Counted from the first letter of the stretch, positions 11,392-24,301 are shown. The stretch: DNA of 64,000 bases from Arthrobotrys musiformis (GCA_036971715.1 JAVHJL010000008.1:2728001-2792000); one strand, 5' to 3'. The notes: a model not told the origin generated them from the letters alone. A program made the numbers and translations.

Positions 11392-13054
11392 ATGGAAACT
11401 CCACCATCTGCTTTCTGGCTGCCGGGGTATTCTTCTACAAACTTCAACCATCATTCCCGGACACGGACCGTTGATATTGGTGAACATAAACTTCCTTTGC
11501 CACTTCAGCCATCATTACAATACCCAATTGATCGGTTTAACACTGAAGAGAATCCATTACCAATGGGCCTTATACCGGATCCAGTTAATTCTTACGCAGG
11601 CTTAAGTGCCACCGCAATGCCAGGACTCGCCTTCAGCCCTCTAGACGGAGACTCAGGGTCCTCATGGCACTCTTCGAACCGGGACGATGACCAACGGAGC
11701 TCTTCTACAGACAGCAGCGGTTCTGGGCGCGCTTTTACAGCTACTTGGAGCCAAGGCAGTCCAGTAATGTCCAATTACAGGTCTAACTCCATCGGAATGG
11801 GCTTCCCGGACACAGCACTCTCGCCGTGTGAATCCGCTTACCTTTACAAATCATCCGAGGTTATTGATCCAAATCTTACCATAAATTTACAAAACCAGGA
11901 CATGTACGAACCTGTTGTCAAGTTTGAATTTCAGTTCCCAAATACAAGTCCGGATGCAGAATTTGAACAGGACTCCTTCGCGCATGACCAATTCTACCAA
12001 CCACTACTACCGAACTTCCACGACGATTGGGCCAACAGAGTACCCGTCACCCGTTCGCAATCACAAAACGGCGGCCAGGCACACCCACAAAACTCCTCGA
12101 GAGGCTCCAATAATAGCGCCTCGAGATCATCTAGAATACTATCAAGAACACCGTTGTCGCCCATTTCTAAAAGAAAGGCTGAGAGACGCAGAAGTTCTTC
12201 CAGCAGCGACGAACAACCTGCGAGATCGACCAATAGACCGAAGACATACAAGAGAAAAATCCCTTTCCATCCTTGCCCCGAGGAACCTTGCAAGACCGAC
12301 AATCTTCGATTCAAGAATAGATCTGAGCTCAAGTATGCCATCTGCCCCCTCGCTCCGAATTCCTTCAACACAAGAATGCCCATACTAATAGAATAGAAAC
12401 AGAAAGCACATTGAGACACAACATACGAAGCCTTACCGCTGCATCTTCGGCTTCATGGGTTGTCATCAACGATTCGGCGCTCGCAACGAATGGAAAAGGC
12501 ACATCGCAACCCAACATCTTTTCCTCTACAGATACGTCTGCGATCATCAAGACTGCGCTGAAAAAAACAAAGCGAAAGCAGCCTTCAATCGTGGGGATTT
12601 GTTTATGAAGCACTTGGAGCGGATGCACGCTATCTCAAACATTCACGAACGCAAGCCAACCGATCCAGAGTTCATCGCCTGGAAAAATGAAATGCGAGAA
12701 ACTAAACGCCGGTGCGAGGAATTAAGAGAACCACCACAGCGGATGACATGTGGGTTCTGCTCCGAAACTTTTGAGCATGGCGATAAGACATGGACCGAGC
12801 TTATCGACCATGTCTGCCTTCACTACCAAAATAATGATGAGAATATGAGAAGATCAAATGGTTACAGAGATGACCCTGATCTTATCGCCTGGTTGAAAGA
12901 GAATAAACTCTTCAATTGTAAAAACGGTGACGACTCCATGGACGTCGACTCCGAAAGTTCCTCGAGCAGGAGCAACAGAAAGCACTCCTATGCCTCCTCG
13001 AGCGAGTCCTCAAGTGCAAGGCAAATTAAACAGGAGCAGGCCGATGCTTTCTAA
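11392..13054 (+). CDS. C2H2 zinc-finger protein, probable transcription factor, 530 aa
   Basis: Exon 1 is 11392-12332 and exon 2 is 12403-13054. The 70-base intron has a GTATGC donor, a TACTAATAG branch region and a CAG acceptor, and joins the frames in phase 2. Splicing creates finger 1 (C295, C300, H316, H321), which neither open frame shows alone. Finger 2 follows at C327, C334, H347, H352, with the Trp-Lys-Arg-His pattern typical of fungal fingers. Finger 3 is C360, C365, H384, H389. Finger 4 is C430, C433, H450, H454. Residues 1-290 are Ser/Pro/Asn-rich and likely disordered. A basic stretch before finger 1 (SKRKAERRRSSSS) is a likely nuclear signal, and the C-terminus is acidic and Ser-rich. 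I infer nuclear DNA binding. Fungal C2H2 proteins of this layout are numerous, so the target is unknown. The ATG context is AAACAATGG. Confidence 0.85.
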
Positions 13055-13226
13055 ATTTATTGCAAATAATATTTTTACTGATATCCTTTATCCTTGTATA
13101 TTCGCTCTGGTTTTGTTTTCCTATCGTTTTCATTACCTATACTCACTCCTCTTATACTAACTTTATCTTACGATTTCGACGGACGTATTATGGCATTGCA
13201 CTGGGAATAAATTGGGACTACAGGGT

Positions 13227-13253
13227 TTTCTTTCTTTCTTTCTTTCTTTCTTT
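13227..13253. repeat. (TTTC)n microsatellite
   Basis: About 6.5 perfect TTTC units lie in the 3' flank of the C2H2 gene. Confidence 0.9.
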
Positions 13254-13364
13254 AGGATGGGCATTTGGATATTCTGTACTGGGACTTATTTGGGACTTTT
13301 GCTTGACGGCGCGCGGGACTTCTGATTTTTTTTGTTGAGTTACTGGCGCCAGGGTATTCTGACC

Positions 13365-13390
13365 TTTTTTTTTTTTTTTTTTTTTTTTTT
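13365..13390. repeat. Homopolymer, 26 T
   Basis: An uninterrupted poly-T tract about 310 bases after the C2H2 stop codon. Confidence 0.9.
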
Positions 13391-16300
13391 ACCTCTCCTC
13401 GCCATCACACAACCAGGATTTAATTAATTGCTGCAAAGCTCTTGCTGAAAAAATAAATCTACAAAAATCCTCATGTATGCATGTAATGAGCACTGTCGCA
13501 CACAGATATGAACCAAATCATACGAAGATTTATTATTCCTCACAGAAAACCTTTTAATTTTTATGATCACGATACCATCATAACCACATTTTTGCCCTCT
13601 GCGAGCGCGGGCGCACAGATACCCTGCCTCCCAAAATTCGCATCATAGTCATCTGAACCTGTTCGCACGCGAGGGAATGCAGCTACCCTTTGGAAGAAGA
13701 GGGGGAGGTTTCCGGTTCCACAATTTGAGGCTCTGCGGCTCGGGCGAACACCAGTTTTCGGTTGTGGTGTTTTCTTTCCTTCCTTCTCTCGTTTCTTCAG
13801 CTCTGCGATATTTTGCCACAACCTTCACAAAAACGAAATTGTGCCCGGCGTTCCCTGCAAGCTCTGCTTTTTCAGAACTTAACTTGCCATTGATATAACC
13901 CCCCTCTCAGAATCGAAGGGGCCGATAGCCAGATACCCAGACAAGAATCTCTTGATTGTGAGACATATGTCTCTCCTTGAAGAAAAGAAAATAACGACGA
14001 GGAAACAAAAGGAGGGTGGGCCATGCATTTCCGGGGGCTGACTTGGGGCATCAAGCCGAGTATAGATCGTTCTCGACGGTCGATGGGAAACACTTCATAC
14101 CCGAAAAAAAGAAACAAAAAACGCCCACTTTTTTCCTTCCTTTTTTTCGTATAGATATTCAATAGCATCGATTTTCTGTGGGCGGTTGTTTCGCTTGGCT
14201 CCCTCGAAACAAGGAGGGAGAAAAAGTTGAAAGAATCTCTAAATCAAATGATGCCTGAAGTTTTGACAAACCGAGATTCCTAGCTTGAGCTCTCACAATC
14301 GCAGAGCAAGCTAACTAGCTTCACCGATTGCAACGTTGGGCGCCAGCAATCATATGTAAGCTCGCAGATTTAATTCCGAGGACACCACCTTCCTCGGTAT
14401 TTTTTTCTATTTGGAAAAAACAATCACCATTCTTTAGATCTTTGAGCTCTAGACTCTGTGCCCATTGCATTGGCCCGCTGCATCAACAGATAACTGGGTA
14501 GGAAACAGAAGAGCTAGAGCTCTATAGAGCTCTATCCCTATCTCTGTATACGTGGGGCTGCAACTAGTACTGCAGTTCGATCAGAATGATTATTGACAGG
14601 GAAAAGAAGGGCGACATGCCAACCTGAGCATGCAATGACAACTTCCGTGATCTATAGAAGTGGAGACCCCAGTTACTACACAGAAACTAGATTTCACAGG
14701 TTGAGGATGAACTTCTGATCCTTGTTAGATTCCAATTGACAAAAGGAGATTGCTTTTCGTTTCGTCAATTAGTCACCAAAAGAAACCTTGCAGATATCAT
14801 GCAGCCTACATTTCATACATACATCCACATATACTACGATTTGAGGACCCCGAATCTATGGGATGAGTGTAAGTACCCCGAAGTGCGACGCAGGAAAGAC
14901 AAAAAAGACCACCACATAATACATACGGACGGGACCTTCCAACCAATGCAATGCCTGCAGCTCTCATTTTGTGAAATCCAGGTCCATTATCCAGCATCGG
15001 CCAGCGTTCGAACATTTTCCGATCATATTTTGCGCTTTGGGCGCACAATTCCACGGTCAGTAAGTAAAGCAAGCTGTTTTCCTTTTGTTCCTTTTTTTTG
15101 ACGCCCAGCTTCTATGCATTATATTAGCTCAGCATTTGCAGCGAAGGGCATCCTTCACCGGATACTTCGGTTAACGGGCCATTCTCATTGGTTTCGTTTC
15201 TCCCCCTTTAACCTCTCGAGGTAGTCGAGTGTTACACTGGCGCTTTGGATTGATGACGAGCCCTAAAAACCTTCGGTACAACGGATGACGTGGGTGGTTT
15301 TCTAGTTTCCAAGAGCGCCCCCTGCGACCGTCGTCGGTTGTGATGCAGATGACCTTTTTTTGTGATTTGGAAGGAATCTTTCGAAGCTCTTGTTCTTACC
15401 ATACTAGGCAAATTCGAAGCCTTTCTAGGCGAAGGCAACCGAGAAAATCGAAGTACGTTCGCCCGGCCCCACATTATTCTCCCCTCCCCGCTACCATTGC
15501 CGGTACATCCATACATCAATCGATCAATCACCTGCATGCAGAACTCGTCGGTCTTAGCTCGAAACGGGCAGACAACGCAGTCATACAATCAGAGAAAACG
15601 CGAGAAAACGCAATCAATTCTAAGGTCTTCCTCCGCGAGATTTTGGGAGAAAGAATAATCATATCCTTGTATGTATAGAAGAAGACATCATTGGAGCCAA
15701 ATGTTTCACGAACTAGAACTGACCGGGGATCAAAAACCATGTTTGATGAAGTGTCCCGATGACTATGTCGTCTCTGAATGATTATTGTGATTACGTTGGT
15801 TGTTGGCTGCGCAGCTGCGCCTGGATAGCTTGATAGATAAATCCCGAACTTTACTCATTTTACGTATTAACACTCATGGCCCCATGCTTCATTTAATCGT
15901 CGACGTCGGTTCGATCCCGGCTTCATTTTACGATCGTGGTGGTATTTCGAAGGATTACAAAACCCCAGCGCGAGAATAAACTCGCCTAGGGTTGAAGTCC
16001 ACGTCGGCGTTTTTCTGTTATCATATGGCCCTCGTCGTCGCCGCCCAACGGAACATAGAACACACATTTAGTGGCATGCTTTTCGGCGTTTTTAGTTTAC
16101 CTATAGCTATAGCAAGCTAAGGTCCCCGCGGCCGGCCGTATCGCGTATATCTTCGAGTCTCCTGAGAGACAACCAAAAATTGACCAGTATGCATGTGAAA
16201 AATAGAAGAAACAGGCCAAGTTGAAATCCATCGTCGTATCGTGATTATCAGTTGGGCGGTTTGTGTTCATTTGAGGCTGGTTGTCATAATCAAACCCACT

Positions 16301-18062
16301 ACGAGTTCCTATGAGCTCATCAACTCGCGATACTTGCAACACCTTCGAGCTATATTATAGTCAATTAATATGGGCTGGTCTCGCGATATGGACCTCAATT
16401 GTTTGGAAATCAGACGGGTCGAGAGGTGCATACATAAGGACCCGCTTTCTGTGGCAGATCCCAAATGATATAGTTGCGTCTAATAATACAAAAACTCGGG
16501 ATTTTTTTTGGAGCAAGGTTAAAAAACATAACCGGTGAGGGAAAGCTAGCGGTTAGCTTAAGCTTAAGGGGGCTGTGCTGACCTTGAACCATGTTCCTCG
16601 AACTAGGAGCGAAAGATTGTGCGATCCGTTTTGTGCGGCTGGGCAAGGGGTTCAACTTTTCGTTTTGCTCCTTAACTTCTTCGCTAATACTTGCCCTGCA
16701 TTATGTAAGGATGCGGCTCTTTGTGGAACTGGGAAGTTTGGATCCTTCGGCGAAGTTTATCATCTTCGTGATACAAACATATTCGGTTAAAATTATATGT
16801 AGCGGGATGGGTACACGTAGGAGCGCTTCCTGTGGTCATCCATGCGGTACGTGGGCACATATGACATGACCATGATGGCGGCGCCAATCGACTGAGTCTT
16901 AGATCTTCGGGATGAAGTGGAGATATAGCGAAGCTATATGAAAACTGAGCTAGGCAGACGGATACCTTCGGGCCCGAGTTCTCGTGGAGTGCCTTGTGAT
17001 GTTGGCGGTGGTACATGCTTAGCTTGGTTGGTATATGTATGATACTTATGCTTTCGCTGAGCTGCGCCAGGCCAGCCCCACAATGATATTCCGAAACCTT
17101 AACTATAGAACTTACATTTATCGTGACTGTTTTCGAAAACGACTATCAAGATGCCTAGGAAGGCAGTTTGTGGAAAAATACGACGAACTGGATGCATGGT
17201 CAATTAGCTTCATAAACAAAGTTAAACCGAGTAGGTAAAGTCGTTGCCTGCCTAGCTCACTACGTACAACGGATTCATGGAGGGAGTACGTGTATCCTCA
17301 ACCCCGGATCTGAAGACTATATTTATAAATTACGTCTGATTAAGTTCCCCGACATGCATGGGCCCGGGGCGCGGGCGCGGTGTCGATTTATCTACCGCCG
17401 CGGACACATGCACATTGTATTGCGCAATGCGTCGATGCATAGTAGACTACACGTATACACCCCTAGCTATCTAGCACCTTTTTTAACTATGGTTTGCGAT
17501 ACTTGAGGTTCAAGGTTATCGTCGTGCCGTTTTAGTACCGAAGCGGCGTCAGTACGATCACAATTCGACACAACTTACTAGAAATCCTAGCCAGCTTCAA
17601 AGACATAACGCTGCTAGTCTAGCTGGATATTGGCTTCCCGTCCGTCGCACATCTTTATATGTGAAGGCGAATAGTGAATCCTTCGAACTTCATAGCCTCG
17701 AGACCAGGCACTCCTGAGGCAGAGCAACAAAATGTCTGGATAAAATAAACTGGGCTGTGCCTGAGGGTGCAATTAGCATGCTCGTACATGAGGCTCCTGG
17801 TGAAGGTGATCAATTTAAGTTGAGGCGCTTCCTAGACCAACTTTGAAATTGGCTAAGGGGGTTCCAGGACATGTGTAGTGAGATCTATAGCAGAATTTAT
17901 TGGTACTCGTATGCTTATGTATCGTATAATCTGTATGCTATGTTATCTCAAAAATACAAACGCTACTTCATAAAACAGTTGATATATGAATATTCGTCGC
18001 ATTTCTTAACCCCCCCTCCAAAGAAACCGAACCACTCAAAACAGTGACCTGTACGAGAGAGC

Positions 18063-20011
18063 TTAAGCTTTACTCTCCGTCTTTTCGACGTGAAGCAACA
18101 AAACTCCATTCGTCTCCCGCCCTTTCATATCAAACAACCTCAAGAAACCATACCCAGTCTTCACCCTATCTAACCTCACACAAGCCCAAGCGCTCTTATC
18201 GTCTTTCCCAAACTCTTCATCGTAAACCTTAAACCTCACGAATGTCAACTCTGGAAGTACGCCCTTGACATCGAAGTCCAATACGTTCTTCTTCTCCCAT
18301 CTCAAATTCACCCCCTTTCCGTGTTTTGTCTTATGCTTTTGCTTGAGGGTTTGTGATAGGTGGATTACGACCTTTACGTATGGCTGGAAACCCTTGGGGT
18401 CCGTGTCTCCCTTGGGAAGGGGGAGGGATTGAGCGGCCAACACCGTGATTTTTAAATGTACGTTCTTTTGAAGATCGGTGGGGAGCCGTGGAGTTGCGAG
18501 GTTTGAAAGGTGTGAATCGGGCTTTAGCACGAAACCGCCGGTTCCGGCAAACATGGCCTCGTTGAAAGTGATGCCTTTATCCACCTTTTGCCAATTCAAC
18601 GCTACCAACTGTGCGCCTCTACGCCAGAATTCCTGGGGGTTTAGATTAGAAGAAGATATTCTCAGTCCGTGCGGGTAGATGCGGGCGAGGTAATGTTTGT
18701 TATGCGTGAGCAATGCGTCTGTTTGCTCTTCGTGCAGTTTGTTGAACTTCTTCTCGGAAAAGCTGAAGATGTGGTTTGGGCGGGTGGCAGATGGGTGGTC
18801 GAAGGTGTTTGGGAAGGTCATAGCTGATGAGTAGACGCCTAGGGAAGAGAGGGCCCGACAGATCTTCACTTTTGGCGCTTTCTTTTTGATTTCGGGATCA
18901 CCTTCGGATTCTTCGTCTTCTTCGATTGAGAGGTTGGTTGTTTGTGCTGTGAGTTCTTGGACCGGGTTTGTGGTGGTGGTGGTGGTGGTGGTGGCGGCGG
19001 CTGCGGTTGCAGTGGTAGCTGCAGGAGGAGTGGAGGAGGGTCCACCGGGTTGGGCATCTGGTGGGAGATATTTGACCTGTTTGAAGATTGTCTTTGAGTA
19101 TGGTGAAAATCTCAAAGGTTGGTTGGTAGATAAAAATTTAAGCATATCAAACTCCCCATCTTCAATTGAAACTCGGATCCGAAAGCGGCAATTTTCTCTT
19201 TTGATAGTATCAAAACCCCAAAGGGGGGATGAGGGGAGAGGAGGTCACGGGCTCACCTTGACAAGGATCTTATTCTTCAGTAGCCCCGGGGGCGGCAGCT
19301 TTTTCTCGACGACATTCCAGTCTGTGAGTTCGTTTTCGAGAAGCTTGTCTCCAAAAATAGCCTTCATGATCGCTACCATCTTTTCCTGTTGGGCGATGCT
19401 GGTGTGGCATTCGAGACTGATCATCAACGGCAAGTCTGAGTGGGTAAAGGCGTGGGCTGCGATGGCTTCGCAGACTGATTTGAAGGATATGGCCTCGGTC
19501 AGGGTCCAACCGTGGTCGACCTATATTTCATGTTAGCATATATCCATGCAAACGTTTTGATGTGGCCATTGATATGTATATATATGTATATAATACGGAG
19601 TCCCTGAGGAATTAGGAATATATATACCTTCGGCTCGCCATCATCTCCATCCCAACAATCAATCTCGACACATCTACAACCCTTTTGCAAAACGTTGACG
19701 TATCCTTGCACTGTCGACTTCCCATAAAGCTGATGATCCAGCAAATAAGTATTATGACTAGAACTAATGTAATAATTATTCAACGGAAAGCTGAGGTCCG
19801 AATCCCTCGCCGGAGGGGGCAGGATGACATTATTCGCGGGAGAGCGGAATTGCGCCTCCCATTCTTGATATGGTTGGAGAGGGGCGGTATGTTTGTGGAT
19901 TTCGATGAGTGAGTGCGTGAAGGCCTCGGAGGTGATTTCGAGGGGTTTCTGGGATTGGTAGGCCGAGGCGAGGCCGCCGCCGACATCGCTGGTTGAGGCG
20001 GGTGTCGCCAT
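18063..20011 (-). CDS. Phosphoinositide-specific phospholipase C, 553 aa
   Basis: Three exons: 20011-19628, 19520-19257 and 19076-18063. The introns (107 and 180 bases) are both phase 0, with GTATAT and GTGAGC donors and TAG and CAG acceptors. The enzyme cleaves PtdIns(4,5)P2 at the inner plasma membrane into InsP3 and diacylglycerol. The X domain holds catalytic H86 (SSSHNTYLL) and H131 (VDHGWTLT). It also holds the calcium ligands expected from PLC-delta: N87, E116, D118 and E165. The Y domain (about 286-400) has the substrate pocket pattern RISSSN..P..FWRRGAQLVALN. A C2 domain follows (about 412-545). The X-Y linker (about 225-285) has an Ala/Thr run encoded by ACC repeats and then an acidic stretch. 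Only about 75 residues precede the X domain, with no visible PH domain or EF-hand, so it is shorter than canonical delta enzymes. The start was chosen at the only ATG that opens the X-domain frame. Confidence 0.93.
18966..18996. repeat. GGT/GTG-rich trinucleotide repeat coding the PLC linker Thr run
   Basis: Tandem GTG/GGT units on the plus strand encode about eight Thr on the minus strand. Another frame would give Pro. Length variation here should be tolerated because it lies in the X-Y linker. Confidence 0.7.
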
Positions 20012-21091
20012 TCTCTTAAATTCTTATTCTACTGTGTTTCGTTTTGTTGTGTTTTCTAGTTGAGGTGTTTGGTGGTACACGTATATTGGAAAGTCTGTAC
20101 GACGTGGGGTTTGGAGTTAGTATAAGACAGTTATATACACCATGAGAGACACGCGTGCAAGAGAGTATTAAAAAGTGAAGCCGCGCGGTACTGTCCTATC
20201 CTGCCCGGTGCTATCACGCCTCTTTATGGACTATACGCTACTGGATAATATCCGGAGCACCTACTGTACTCTACAGTGTATAGCGGTATCGTGTACGCGG
20301 CGGGGTATTGAGGGGGGAAACATGCAACTTAAGGTGGGGAAACATTCAGGGAATATGCGTTGGTACTTACGTTACCTGTTGAGAAAACCAACAGCTTCTC
20401 GAACGGGGAATCTTGAGCTGCGAAAGGAAAGAAGACAAAAGAAGAAGCTGGATATCTGGTTCAATATCCTCGGTGTCTGGCGAAGGTGGGGGAAAGTTGA
20501 AGTTGGTTATGCTCGAACTCGGCAATACGTCAAGTTCTTATATAAGCCAGCTAGGCAGGACTGCTACAATAGCAATGCAATGCAATGGCAGGGCCTATTT
20601 ATATCATATCGGCACGTTCGCCGACGGCCAATTGACCATGCCATTTTTACTTGCTCCATGGGAAAAATCCAACCTCTCCGACACGCTCGACAGGGGTTTC
20701 GAGGGGTTAAAGTCCGAACGCTGACGAACTCTTTTCCCTTCGCTCGCAGTCCCCCAACCTGAGTTTGGGCAAAACATGCGACTTGTTCGAGACTCCTTTG
20801 AATATGGCATGATGGGGGCATTATACGGCTGAAACCCCGCTTGCCAATGCAGGCGCCAATGCTGAAGTTTAACTAGCTTGGAATTGAGAATTGGAGATGA
20901 CCTGGCCCGTCGGTACAAGGTGCCGAATTTCGAATTGGGTAAGTTCCCCCCGGGAAAATACCACGCAACGCATGTTCTCCATTAATTCACAGTACATAAC
21001 ATCAACGTTGACCTGCACCCTATGCACATAAGTATATGTAGCCTCAAGGCTTAATTAGGGCCGGAGAGTATGCCTGTGGGTGAGTATTATA
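20012..21091. other. Upstream region of the phospholipase C gene
   Basis: This is the 1.1-kb 5' flank of the phospholipase gene and also the 3' flank of the next minus-strand gene. A 195-codon plus-strand frame (20175-20762) has no domain and is contradicted by overlapping minus-strand frames. I do not call it. Confidence 0.5.
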
Positions 21092-22246
21092 TTAAGGGGC
21101 AGAGGGTATACGCCCCCACTCTTCGTCAAGCACTTTGACGTTTGCTTCCACCTGCCTCAAGTTCTCCTCATATATCGCCATGTAATCATATATCATCGTC
21201 AAGTCCTCCCTCAACCCATCAATCTCCAAATCCTTAATCTTCTGTGGTAAATCAGCCAAAAATATAAACTCGAAGACCCTATAGAGGGCCTCCTCATAAA
21301 CCTGCATTGCCTCATCTATCGCCACCGCTAAACCCATATTTCCTTCCTCGAAATCTAGTTTTGCGCCAAGATCTATCGTCCCCGCAAAGTCCGGGGCAGC
21401 AGGTCCGGCCCCCTGCCGCTTAAAGTTAAACACCCAGTTCACCAATCCCTTCTTTTGGCTGCACTTTTCCCTAGAACTGTGGTCCCTGAGCTGCTTGAAT
21501 CGCTTGTAGTACGCGTCTAGCGTTGCCCAAACTTCGGTGGAGAATTCGTCCAGCTGCCATTCCTTACGGCGATGGGAGAAGTCAGGCTGAATGTCGGCCT
21601 TGAGGTCCTCGATGGCAGCTAACGCGACATAGAGGGATCCGAGGGTGTTGGCTATGTTACCAATTGTGTCAAATGGTGGGGAGGAGTCGATTGATACGTC
21701 TAGAATTGCTACTTCATTTGGATTTTGGATTTCTTCGAGGTCGTCGATGTTGATGTTGGATTCCGCTTCATCTAGGAAAGCGGCGTTTAGGCCCACCGAA
21801 TTTTGTATTTGGGTTTGACTTCCTGTTAGGTCGAGGAGGATGGGCTCGTAGCCCAGTCCTGCGGCTGCTGGAATTGAGTTTTGTTCGGTTATATCCGCTA
21901 TGGCGACATCCAGTCCACTAGCTTTGTTAGCCGCAGAGGGCAATCCGAGTTCGTATATTTCATCGGTAAGGCTTTTAACCTTCGCCTTCGCCTTCGCCAC
22001 CAATCCCAACAGAGTGGGAGGTAAAGGTTTAGAGTCATTATCTTCTGAGAATACACTGGTTGCCCCGAATATATTCTGGATAGGCACCGAGACAGACGGG
22101 AGGATGTTGTTTTCTACAATGTCGTTGTTATTGTTCTCTGAAGGGTCTGTACCGATCGGATGGGATTCAATCGCGTTTTGGAGGTTCACCAGGGAGCCCC
22201 AGAGCGTTTCGAGACGGGCTTTATTGGCATTGGAGTAGGCGCTCAT
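21092..22246 (-). CDS. Hypothetical protein, 384 aa, helical
   Basis: I start at the ATG at 22246 (MSAYSNANKARLETLWGSL). The frame is open further up to 22408, but the upstream 54 codons are AT-rich and less coding-like, and may be leader or intron. The protein alternates acidic Asn/Asp-rich linkers with predicted helices (for example WQLDEFSTEVWATLDAYYKR and residues near the C-terminus, YDYMAIYEENLRQVEANVK). It has no signal peptide, membrane segment or recognised domain. It faces the 329-aa gene head to head across 820 bases and may share a bidirectional promoter. No function is assigned. Confidence 0.65.
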   Translation of the reverse strand: MSAYSNANKARLETLWGSLVNLQNAIESHPIGTDPSENNNNDIVENNILPSVSVPIQNIFGATSVFSEDNDSKPLPPTLLGLVAKAKAKVKSLTDEIYELGLPSAANKASGLDVAIADITEQNSIPAAAGLGYEPILLDLTGSQTQIQNSVGLNAAFLDEAESNINIDDLEEIQNPNEVAILDVSIDSSPPFDTIGNIANTLGSLYVALAAIEDLKADIQPDFSHRRKEWQLDEFSTEVWATLDAYYKRFKQLRDHSSREKCSQKKGLVNWVFNFKRQGAGPAAPDFAGTIDLGAKLDFEEGNMGLAVAIDEAMQVYEEALYRVFEFIFLADLPQKIKDLEIDGLREDLTMIYDYMAIYEENLRQVEANVKVLDEEWGRIPSAP

Positions 22247-23066
22247 GTCCTTCCGGTCGACAGAGCGGATGGTGTCCAGGGCTCTCGTGCTATATGTATT
22301 ACGTATTAATAAATTTAGTACTTTTTTAGACCACCTCATGCGTCCCACTACCGTTGAAGGGTAGATCACGGAATATAAGTCCATGTATAGATTTATAGCG
22401 TATAACAATACGTTACCTTATGAAGAGTGCCAGCCCGAACGATATCATGCACGGGCACAAGAGGTCGAAACTGGTCCTCATTGCTGCGCAATAGAAATAT
22501 TTAACACAATTAAATTGACTGGGATATTCTACAAAAAAGCCTCGTGGTACCACCAGCTGGATAGTACCATTGCAGAATATATATAGTGTGATTATATCTG
22601 CTCAAATTAATCTCTCATATCAGCGTGCATCGTCCGGTCCACGCTGCCCGCTCTGCACGACCGACGAACCGGCCGAACCCTCAGCTCAGCCAATCAAACC
22701 GCCACCAAAAAATGCAACAAAGTCAACCGACGTCCGCGTTGCAGCGTCAACGTGCGTCACGCTTTCCACCCGGATTGGCAGCATTACGTTAATTTATTAA
22801 TGTATTGCAATTGTTTGATTTACGTTTCCCTCGGCAGCGAGAAATGTAAATATTTAAATCCGGCCCACTTGAATTTCCTCCTCTTCTCCTTCTTCTTCTC
22901 CAACCACTTCATTTCAAAGAACAGTACGCACGGCGACAACCTTTTCCGGCTTTGACCCCCCTCTGATAAGCATCTGTCATTCTTGCTTCTTCGTTGAAAG
23001 TATCTTCATACTTTTCTTTTGTTGAGTCTCGAAACTCCATTTTAAGATCTCGAAGATACAGAAATC
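22247..23066. promoter_or_regulatory. Divergent intergenic promoter region
   Basis: This 820-base region lies between two head-to-head genes. The half next to the plus-strand gene has a strong C/T tract (22874-22901), typical of fungal core promoters. No clear TATA box is seen on that side. Confidence 0.45.
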
Positions 23067-24301
23067 ATGTCCTCAATGGTGAGTTTTATATCCATCCTGT
23101 TCCATCTCTACTTGTAGGTATATGGCTATCCGATATCCTACAGCTCGTACATGCTTCTTCGCTGCATTGAGTATGCTCTCTTACGAGAAGAAACTTGAAC
23201 ATGGTTATACATAGCTATTGCTTTCATGTGCTTTGACCGTATATGGGAATAATATCACCATCACCACCACTACTGTCACTATCAAGAAGTTTATACAGAT
23301 CAGTGCTAATATGTGTGGATTAGCGGTCGAATCCTACCCCTTGTGGGAGCCTCCGGCTTCGCCAGAAAATGGCCATATGCGAATCTCTAACTGGACACAG
23401 CTCTGTCCGTTCAAACCGTTCAAACCATTCTCAACCTCCCCTTTCCAAGCGTCCTTCGCTTGCCGGCTCGGCGGCTTCAAGCTCGAGGTCAATGACTGGG
23501 AGTCAGCGTAATCGCCTTCGCGAATACCGTGCTCAAGCTGTATTCGACCAGAGTACACCATATAGCACCATTCGTCTCATAATGTCTCGTGCTGCTGAGG
23601 CTCCAACAGCCCCAGCTGCTCCCCATCTCTTTCGCCAATTGATGGAGTACTTTGGGACTGATGACGATGAGATGCTGGCTATCATCGATCAACAAAGCAA
23701 TTCTAGCGCTCTCTCTGACGCTGGCGCTGCTGTTGACGGTGGTGTTCGTCTCAGTGCCGGTATCGGTGCTGGTGCAGGAGGTGGGAAATCCCAACAAGAG
23801 AACAACAATCCCAGCACTTCTGCTCCATCTACCATCTCCTCTGCCACCAGCGGCCCATTCTACCCAAAGTACCTTCGTACCGTCAGTGGGACTTCAACCC
23901 CCGCTTCCGAGGCTGGCGACCTCTCAGTCCGCCAACTTTCGAACGCCGAGATCATGTTGTACATCAACACCATGATCGGTAGATTCCCTCGCACCTGCGA
24001 TAAAGAGGCCCCGGGCGGCATTGCAAGTCTTGAAGCCCTTTTCGGTCTTAACCTCATTGACGGTATTGACGATGATAGCGACTATGGTTACGTCAGCGAT
24101 TGCGAGCCATGCGACATTGACAGTCTTTCAGGTGAAGAAGACACTAACAACAATACTAATATCCTGGCCACCGCCACCGCCACCGGCGGCATTGAAGAAG
24201 GAGGAATCAGTGTCAATGAGTTGGGAGACAAGGTCGCTAAGCTTACTGTCTCCGGGCCGATGAGGCAACTTGTTGAGGATGATAATTACGATTTTGTTTG
24301 A
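23067..24301 (+). CDS. Hypothetical Ser/Ala-rich protein, 329 aa
   Basis: Exon 1 (23067-23078) codes only MSSM and ends at a GTGAGT donor. Exon 2 (23324-24301) begins after GATTAG, with a GTGCTAAT branch sequence just upstream. The 245-base intron is phase 0 and the joined product starts MSSMRSNPTPCGSLRLRQK. If the tiny exon is wrong, the start is ATG 23369 (310 aa). The N-terminal 70 residues are basic and Ser-rich. Two more ordered segments follow (HLFRQLMEYFGTDDDEMLAI and SNAEIMLYINTMIGRFPRTC). The C-terminal third is acidic (DDDSDYGYVSDCEPCDID) with low-complexity Asn and Thr/Ala stretches. No domain is recognised. An intron right after a four-codon first exon is common in fungal genes. 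Confidence 0.75.

Larger units (their letters stand above)
13055..18062. other. 5-kb intergenic region with homopolymer and microsatellite DNA
   Basis: This region holds the 3' flank of the C2H2 gene, a TTTC microsatellite, a poly-T tract and an 18-base perfect palindrome AGAGCTCTATAGAGCTCT (about 14519-14536). A GC-rich patch lies around 17360-17380. Open frames (for example 14736-15101 plus and 13872-14168 minus) have no domains or splice context. I support no gene here. Confidence 0.5.

Noticed and set aside
13567..14168. Two minus-strand frames (84 and 98 codons) that could be exons of one gene
   Set aside because: No matching splice sites or phases, and low-complexity peptides.
15870..15930. 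tRNA-like B box (GGTTCGATCCC) with a pairing T stem
   Set aside because: No matching acceptor stem, D arm or A box about 50 bases upstream on the same strand.
20175..20762. 195-codon plus-strand open frame upstream of the phospholipase C gene
   Set aside because: No domain, overlapping minus-strand frames, and a position in the promoter region of a well-supported gene.
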